DNA from: Paraescarpia echinospica
Lineage: Eukaryota; Annelida; Polychaeta; Sabellida; Siboglinidae
NCBI GenBank assembly: GCA_020002185.1
Contig: CM034542.1
Coordinates: 57,504,273-57,568,272, forward strand
Reading direction: 5' to 3'
Length of the DNA: 64,000 nucleotides
The notes beneath the pieces are model-generated. The model searched no databases, was not told the DNA's origin, and saw only the letters and a list, made by a program, of their open reading frames with translations. Shown here one piece after another: positions 56,639 to 64,000 of the stretch. Position numbers and translations under genes: made by a program. How positions within the stretch are numbered: the first letter of the stretch is position 1; each line of letters begins with the position of its first letter.

Positions 56639-59526
56639 CTACATATATCCAGCCCTTCTGAGGTATGTGTCGATTTTATTTTTAAACATATTCACATTAC
56701 TAGCACCCACACAATCATCAGATAATCTGTTCCATTCATTCACAGTCCTTTGTGAAAATGAGAACTTTCTCACGTCTAATCTACACTGCTCCTTTACTAA
56801 TGTAACTTCATGTCCTCTAGTCTTTCTATCTTTCTTAACTGAAAAAAAACATATTTCTATCAATATTTTCATAACCATTCAATATTTTAAACACTTCTAT
56901 CTGATCTCCTCTCAATCTCCTGGTCTCTAGTGTTGTTAAACCACATTCTTTTAGCGTTTTTCATAACTAAGATCCCTCAGTTTTGGTATCATTTTAGTCG
57001 CTCTCCTCTGTACTCTTTCTAGCATATCTATGTCCTTCTTGCGGTATGGCCTCCACGCTTGTATACAATATTCTAAATGAGGCCTAACTATTGTTTTGTA
57101 CAGCGGTATTATTAGTTCTTTTTCTTTATATGCTATATTTCGCCTAATCAATCCAAGGATTTGATTTCCTTTTGAAGCTGCAATTCCACACTGCTCTGAA
57201 ACCTTCATGTCAGCACTAATTGTCAGCCCTAAGTCTTTTTCTTTTACAGTAGTACTTAGTACAGTTCCCCCCATTGTATATTCTACATATTCGTTCCCAT
57301 GTCCTGTGTGAAGGCATTTACATTTCCCAAAATTGAACAACATTTGCCACTTTTCAGACCATTTGATCAACCTGTCAAGATCATCTTGTAAATGCTGTCT
57401 ATCACCATCACTTTCAATCCTTCTAAACACTTTTGTATCATCTGCAAATTTCAACACCTTGCTAGCTATATCATCGTCCAAATCGTTTATATATATTAAG
57501 AATAATATAGGTCCCAGTACTGATCCCTGTGGAACCCCACTCAAAACTGATTTCCAGTTTGAAGCCTCCCCATCAACAACTACCCGTTGTCTTCTGTCAA
57601 TCAGCCATTTTTCTATCCAGTTAATTATACCATTTCCTATGCCATGGGCCTTTAGTTTAAGCAGTAATCTTTGATGTGGCACTTTGTCGAAAGCTTTTTG
57701 AAAATCTAAGTAGATGATATCTACTGGTGATCCATCATCTACCCACTTAGTGATATCTTCCAAAAAACATAACATATTTGTTAAGCATGACCTCGCTTTA
57801 AGAAACCCATGTTGAGATGGGTTTATCAAGTTATGTTTAACAAGAAAATCCACCATGTGATCTTTAATTAGTCTTTCTAATAATTTACAAATCACTGATG
57901 TTAAACTCACTGGTCTATAGTTCTCTGACTTGTTTCTCGAACCTTTTTAAATAACGGTATAATGTTTGCTTCTTTCCATTCTAAAGGAACCACTCCCTCT
58001 TCTAATAACAAGTTGAAAACTGTTGCAAGCGGTATGCTAATTTGTTCTACAATTTCCACTAGTAGTTTGGGTGGAATACCATCCACTCCAGGTGATTTAT
58101 TTTCCTTCATAGCCCTAATTTTCTTAGCTACCATTTCTGGGATTACAATTAACTGTCTTAAATAGTCTGATTCTGCCCCCTTGAACTTAGCCTCTGGTAC
58201 TGGCAGTGAACTAGTGTCTTCTCTGGTAAACACTGAACTAAAATACTCATTTAGGTCTTCTGCCATTAAGAATCCTTCTGATATTATATTTCCAGCACTA
58301 TCTTCTAGAGGACCGACCTTATCCTGAACTTTCTGTTTGCTTCGAACATACGCATAAAAACTCTTGCTGTCATGTTTTATGTTACAAGCTAATTTATGTT
58401 CATAGCTTCTCTTTGAATTTCTAATTTCAGCTGTAGCTTGGTTTAGTGCTTCTTTATAAATGTTTTAGTCTTCGTCATTGCCAGTACGTCTATATGACTT
58501 CCACATCATTTGTTTATACTTAATTTTTCTAATGGCTTCTTTCGATAAGTATTTCTTTCTGGTCCGTTTCCCTTGTTTTTTGAAGGGAACAAATTTATCT
58601 ACGATGCACTCTATTTCATTCTTTAAGATATTCCAGCATTCTGTTGCTGTCTTATTCTTCAGTGTATTATTCCAGTCTACCTTTGCTAAATATTTCCTCA
58701 TTCCCTTATATCTTCCTTTGTGGAAATTTCTCCTGAATTGCTTTTTATTATTTCGTTCTGATTTTACTTTGATGGTAAAATGTATCTGGTTGTGATCACT
58801 ACTTCCCAGAGGCTCACATAATTTAACATTGTCAACTAATTCATTCTGTGAGGACAAAACTAAGTCTAACACATTCTCTCCCCTGGTTGGTTCTAGCACA
58901 TGTTGAGAAAGGAAACTATCTTGTACTAAAACTAAAAAATTTTGGTCCTCACTACCCATACTCTGTAGAGATTTCCCTTTTATATGCCCATGGTTAAAAT
59001 CCCCCATAATAACACAGTCCTGTTTGCTCACTTCCCTTATAGCGTTTTGTATTTTTTCATTCTCTTCTATGCTTATGTTTGGACTTCGATAAACTAATCC
59101 AACCGTTAACGCTGAGTTTCCTGTAACTATGTTACACCAAACAGCTTCTTCGCAATCTGCTTCTCTGTCTAATTTTATTTCATAAGCCTGGATAGATTCT
59201 TTAATATATAAAATAACTCCACCTCCCCTTCTTCCTATTCTATCTTTCCTAAACATTACATATCCTGTCAGTCCCAATTCGGCATCTGATATATCGGTGG
59301 TTGCCCATGATTCGGTTATACCTATTATGTGAGGGTCAATATCTTCTACCATAATGTTTAGTTCATTTCTTTTGTTTACTATACTCCTTGCATTTAAACA
59401 AACACATTTATACCCAGCTTCAGAACAGTTTTCCAGATTGTTCTTTGCTGAATTATTTTTGCTGCCTTTATCTATGCCTCCAGTTTCAGGCTTCTCTACG
59501 AGTCCCCCCTGCGAATTTAGTTTAAA
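56639..59526 (-). pseudogene. CR1 copy B ORF2: endonuclease and reverse transcriptase, lightly damaged
   Basis: The least damaged ORF2 in the window. The endonuclease is open from the frameshift site to a TAA at about 58465-58467 and shows CLNARSIVNK, GITESW, YRSP, MGDFNHGH, LDLVLSS and SDHNQI. A Tyr codon (TAC) in copy A is TAA here. The following frame (58266-57907) reaches a T run at 57946-57950, one base shorter than in A, which shifts frame before NYRPVSL. The RT proper (57910-56951) has DFQKAFDKV, GVPQGSVLGP and KFADD intact. A one-base loss near 56956 shifts the last block, which ends FKNKIDTYLRRAGYM. One nonsense and two single-base indels separate it from a full ORF. Confidence 0.93.
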
Positions 59527-59784
59527 TAGATGCAACCTGTCCCACTGTCAACAGATCGCAGCAGATTCTCTGAGAATACTGCTGCCCCCTTTCCACTTAG
59601 ATGGAAGCCATCTCTCATGTACATATCTTCTCCCCCAACAAAGTACCCCCATAAATCTATGTATCCCACGCCCTCTTCTTCACACATCTGCTCAACTAGT
59701 GCGTTGATCGCCATCCTCTTACAGTTTCTGTATGTTGCCCCCCTTCCTCCCATTACTGGCAAAATTCCTGAGAGAATAACCTGT
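59517..59784 (-). pseudogene. CR1 copy B ORF1 C-terminus (esterase), truncated by gap
   Basis: The visible 89 codons cover the second half of the SGNH esterase: SGILPVMGG, an EQMCEEEGVGYIDLWGYF segment and the catalytic DGFHLSGKGA (Asp-x-x-His). The end is the same YLN and stop (TAA) as in copy A. The frame is open to the gap. Whether the upstream part is intact cannot be known. Confidence 0.85.
59520..59526 (-). promoter_or_regulatory. Candidate -1 ribosomal frameshift heptamer T TTA AAC (CR1 copy B)
   Basis: Same arrangement as in copy A: TAT TTA AAC TAA in the ORF1 frame, with the -1 frame continuing TTT AAA CTA AAT into ORF2. The stop codon differs between copies (TAG and TAA) while the heptamer is unchanged. 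Confidence 0.6.
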
Positions 59785-60784
59785 NNNNNNNNNNNNNNNN
59801 NNNNNNNNNNNNNNNNNNNNNNNNNNNNNNNNNNNNNNNNNNNNNNNNNNNNNNNNNNNNNNNNNNNNNNNNNNNNNNNNNNNNNNNNNNNNNNNNNNNN
59901 NNNNNNNNNNNNNNNNNNNNNNNNNNNNNNNNNNNNNNNNNNNNNNNNNNNNNNNNNNNNNNNNNNNNNNNNNNNNNNNNNNNNNNNNNNNNNNNNNNNN
60001 NNNNNNNNNNNNNNNNNNNNNNNNNNNNNNNNNNNNNNNNNNNNNNNNNNNNNNNNNNNNNNNNNNNNNNNNNNNNNNNNNNNNNNNNNNNNNNNNNNNN
60101 NNNNNNNNNNNNNNNNNNNNNNNNNNNNNNNNNNNNNNNNNNNNNNNNNNNNNNNNNNNNNNNNNNNNNNNNNNNNNNNNNNNNNNNNNNNNNNNNNNNN
60201 NNNNNNNNNNNNNNNNNNNNNNNNNNNNNNNNNNNNNNNNNNNNNNNNNNNNNNNNNNNNNNNNNNNNNNNNNNNNNNNNNNNNNNNNNNNNNNNNNNNN
60301 NNNNNNNNNNNNNNNNNNNNNNNNNNNNNNNNNNNNNNNNNNNNNNNNNNNNNNNNNNNNNNNNNNNNNNNNNNNNNNNNNNNNNNNNNNNNNNNNNNNN
60401 NNNNNNNNNNNNNNNNNNNNNNNNNNNNNNNNNNNNNNNNNNNNNNNNNNNNNNNNNNNNNNNNNNNNNNNNNNNNNNNNNNNNNNNNNNNNNNNNNNNN
60501 NNNNNNNNNNNNNNNNNNNNNNNNNNNNNNNNNNNNNNNNNNNNNNNNNNNNNNNNNNNNNNNNNNNNNNNNNNNNNNNNNNNNNNNNNNNNNNNNNNNN
60601 NNNNNNNNNNNNNNNNNNNNNNNNNNNNNNNNNNNNNNNNNNNNNNNNNNNNNNNNNNNNNNNNNNNNNNNNNNNNNNNNNNNNNNNNNNNNNNNNNNNN
60701 NNNNNNNNNNNNNNNNNNNNNNNNNNNNNNNNNNNNNNNNNNNNNNNNNNNNNNNNNNNNNNNNNNNNNNNNNNNNNNNNNNNN
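59785..60784. other. Assembly gap, exactly 1000 N
   Basis: One thousand N characters, the usual placeholder for a gap of unknown length. It cuts CR1 copy B on the left and abuts the duplicated block on the right. Confidence 1.
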
Positions 60785-61628
60785 TTTATACAAAATTTCA
60801 AAACAAAAGTACGGATTTCAATCAGGAAAACAATGTGGTATTTGTGATTAGTGTGAACGAGCAAATCTATGGAATGATAATAATGGCATTGTGCATAGTG
60901 TCGGTTCCTGCCAAATAGGCGCTCGTGGAGCTTCCTGAAATTTCTACCACTAAGTCAGTTGTGTCTATAAGTTGGCTTACAATGACGATTTAAAAATAAG
61001 CAACTAATTATTATGAAACCATTATTCGAGATCATTCTCATAAATTTGATAAGATCAATGTCATAAAGATTATACAATTAGTATCGTATATATCATAAGA
61101 CTATACAATTAATATCGTATGTATCATAACATCAGTAAATGTTATAAGATCTTTATCAAAATATGATATTATCATTATGTTTCTAAAAATCAATAACTAT
61201 TCCAAAATTACTATCATAAATGTTTTTTCATAAATACCACAAATCAATATCATGAACAACTGGAAATAATTATCACATATATTATAAAAGAACACCAATA
61301 TATATATATAAAAGTCCTTATCTCATGGAAGGGTCAAATAACGTGTAGATGACGACAATTGTTTAACACCTACGATGTAACTCCTAGACTAAGGTGTGTT
61401 CAACAATGACTTGTTGACGTCATTTTGTACAACAACATGATGTTTACGCCTACCGCCCACACCCGGTTGTTAAAGGAAAAATAACTTTGCTAAGTTCGAA
61501 CGTCGTGGAGAGAGCAAAACTACGTTAGCTCATAGCAAACCAGGTTTGTCTATGTTCAGATATGAAATGTATTAACTGATGGTTTAACATGTCTGTCACC
61601 CTAGAATTGAATCTCGATAGGAAGCGGG

Positions 61629-62461
61629 CTAGGAAGCATTTGGCTTATCGAGAGTACCATCGTTGTTGTCTATCGTATCCCGCCCTTCAGAAATATGTTG
61701 ATTTTGATTCTAAACACATTCACGCTGCTAGCACTACACAATCATTGCATAATATGTTCCATTCGTTTAAGATTGTCTGTGATAATGAATACTTTCTGAT
61801 GTATTATCTACACTGCTCCTTCAGTAACGTTTCTTCATGTCCTTATACAAAAACAATCAGCAATAAAGCAGCAGGTAAAATGATAAATAACGTTGTACCT
61901 ACAACGCATGCACATAACTTATTATGCCAAAACATGGCTAAAACATGCCAGAATACCTGTGTCTATTATTATGATGCACTTTAAACACTAACAGTGACAT
62001 TGACATTAGGGCAGCAGGCATCATGATGAGTTCAGCTGTTTGATGGACAATGGCACGAAGGAGTGTTGATACTTGTTAAGCCTGCACCGAGGAATGTCGT
62101 AACGTCTGCCAGATGGAAATTCATTATGTAAAACATTTTGTAAAACATATCACTATTTTCATAACCATTCAATATTTTTAAAACCTATATCTGATCTACT
62201 CTTAATCTCCCGGTCTCTATTGTTGCCAAACCACATTTTAGGTGTATTTCACACAAAAAATCTCTCAGTTCTGGCATAATTTCCGTTGCTCTCTGTACTC
62301 TTTCTAGCATACCTATGTCCTTCTTATGATATGACCTCTCCGTATACATTCTTCTATGTCTAATACACTCTCTCCTGTATTGTTCAGGCATATGATCAAG
62401 AAGGAAATTATCTTATATTTTATTAAAACTAGAATGTTTGGTCCTCGCCCCTGTACTCAGT
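61629..62461 (-). mobile_element. Rearranged CR1 fragment, second copy of D
   Basis: Same three-piece structure as 44451-45283 (3' end, unrelated insert, thumb block, endonuclease piece). It shares every junction, so it was duplicated as part of the block rather than inserted independently. Confidence 0.8.
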
Positions 62462-62573
62462 ACGCAGTCGGTTTTATAACGAGTGCGTGATTTTGTTGAA
62501 ATCATCCAAAGAACTTATTTTGATCGTTCTATATTACAGTGTCCCAGATTAGTAACAAGCTTTCTTGAAGGTC

Positions 62574-62678
<105 letters not shown>

Positions 62679-63918
62679 CCGTATCATACATGTGTGCATG
62701 TCTAACTCGAATTATAATATCAACTTTAAAGCAAATGTGCCAATTCCGTCACCACTCGATTCCACAAAGCAAAATGCCGCTATGTTCACCAAAAACACGA
62801 ATCTGTCTGGTCACGCTCACTGCTATCACTTCCGGGTCGCAAAAATGTGAACCAATTACGTATTGAGCTACCACAACACTATTCTTAAAACGTGTCACGA
62901 AAATGTCCAACCGTGACATTTCGCCTAAAGTGCATCGTAAAAGTCACGTATATCCTTGGAAAGACTACGTACATGTACTCTTTCGCGGTAGCGCTCTGCG
63001 TAATGCCGAGCCTATATACGCAGGTAAGGCGTAAGCGATTTGTGCAGTAATTAGGGCACTCGTTGTAGCCACTGCGTCCTGTCTCAAATAGCGCACGGGT
63101 GACGCCTTCAAACGGTCCGCCGGTTTGATTTATTTCGAAGACTATTGCCATCATGACACGAAGCAGAGAGAATAACATTGCGTATTGTGTGTGCGTGCGT
63201 ACCAAGATGTTTTAGTACATACAGTGTATCGTGCACTACATTCTATTCACCTGTTTTGTTTTACCTGGTAACGTTAGACCTATCTGATGTGACGCATTGG
63301 TTATGTTGAAAATGTTTGATGTTTTGTCACACATTGTAACTAGATGTGCTACGCATTGTAACTAAACGTTTTACAACGCTGCATTGTAGCGAACATTCTC
63401 TGATACTCCTCAAAGGGTCGTAGAGAAAAAACATTTGCATTGTCGGTAGCAAACATATATGCACACATGGTCAAGACGAAGGATGCGATCAATATAATTC
63501 CCTTGGTTTGATTCTGTCACGTAAGTGGCATCACCCGGAAACGCTTTGTACTCTGGTCGAGAACATGCACGCACGCACGCGCACACATGCTTGAGGGGGG
63601 CATAGTCCCATTAAATAAAATACATCCGACCATTGTTGATAATCTGCTAACTTGCGTAAGAAATCTTAGAATTTCCCTTCTTACATCCATTCCAATAGAC
63701 CATTAACTTTACAACGGTTAATCAGGCGTACGTTTTCTGTGGCAGGTGCGTGGAACGGGACCGGAAGTGGAGGACAGGATGTGTCGTCACAGCAACGTCA
63801 TGACATTGCTGCTGCTCTTTATATGTACATTGCTCATATCCAGTCTGTGCGCCTTCGAGATCCGGTGGATTCCAGGTGAGAGACACAAGGACGTTGACTG
63901 AGAGCAAGACCAGTTTTC

Positions 63919-64000
63919 GCGTATTAATTGCAGCGTGGCTGAATTCTTCCAGATAAGTCGATATGGTGTTCGATTGACTGGGTCTGCCAGGGAGTAATGT
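63919..64000 (+). mobile_element. SINE copy cut by window end
   Basis: Equivalent to 46741-46822: TTAATTGCAGCGTGGCTGAA, TGGTGTTCGATTGACTGGGT and GCCAGGGAGTAATGT, then the window stops. Confidence 0.82.

Larger units (their letters stand above)
56539..59784 (-). mobile_element. CR1 retrotransposon, copy B (cut by assembly gap)
   Basis: Read on the minus strand, this copy contains the end of ORF1 (esterase), the ORF1/ORF2 junction, ORF2 and two 3' terminal AAATCTTGTT units. Its 5' part disappears into the N gap at 59785. It is about 95 percent similar to copy A by eye and lacks the nonsense codon shared by A and C, so it represents a different subfamily member. Confidence 0.95.

Noticed and set aside
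59530..60918. Very long frames crossing the N gap
   Set aside because: They consist almost entirely of unknown residues from N bases.

Overview
The window looks like gene-poor, repeat-rich nuclear DNA from an animal, most likely an aquatic invertebrate. The base composition is AT-leaning, GT/CA and AT microsatellites are long and frequent, there are no prokaryotic gene clusters, and the repeats are metazoan types: CR1-group LINEs, a Ty3/Gypsy LTR element, hAT, PIF/Harbinger and pogo-like DNA transposons, and a tRNA-derived SINE. I cannot name the species. I found no intact host gene; the only host-gene-like hint is a possible FLYWCH-type zinc-finger exon near 22.1 kb.

Layout. 1.86-6.07 kb holds a nearly complete CR1-group LINE on the minus strand (copy A), with ORF1 (zinc finger, coiled coil, SGNH esterase) and ORF2 (APE endonuclease, reverse transcriptase). 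6.32-10.45 kb holds a Ty3/Gypsy element with two identical 148-bp LTRs and a 5-bp target duplication. 11.5-12.3 kb is a non-autonomous hAT, followed by a CR1 3' end, a SINE and a second LINE type (13.6-14.8 kb). 16.9-17.2 kb holds a LINE tail. 19.06-20.60 kb is a second hAT. 23.5-25.4 kb holds a hAT-like element beside a LINE remnant. 25.8-26.2 kb is a large tetranucleotide tract, and 26.63-26.98 kb a pogo-like MITE with a minisatellite grown inside it. 28.5-30.5 kb holds two LINE remnants and a 560-bp foldback. 34.7-36.5 kb is a decayed protein-coding relic I cannot name. 41.86-42.81 kb is a Harbinger element with a transposase relic. 47.29-50.63 kb is a fourth hAT. 51.8-52.3 kb is another LINE remnant. 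54.35-59.78 kb holds CR1 copies C and B arranged tail to tail. A run of exactly 1000 N follows, and then a near-perfect second copy of 43.6-46.8 kb fills the rest of the window.

Most interesting points. (1) In both CR1 copies that retain the ORF1/ORF2 junction, the last sense codons of ORF1 form the heptamer T TTA AAC directly before the stop, and ORF2 lies in exactly the -1 frame. ORF2 has no AUG before endonuclease motif I. This suggests programmed -1 frameshifting. (2) The LTR element is structurally fresh but carries a gag stop, an integrase frameshift and an integrase C-terminal deletion, and CR1 copies A and C share one nonsense codon. Both point to trans-mobilisation of defective copies. 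(3) The 3.2-kb duplication abutting the N gap has an identical 99-nt GT tract and is probably a haplotig artefact.
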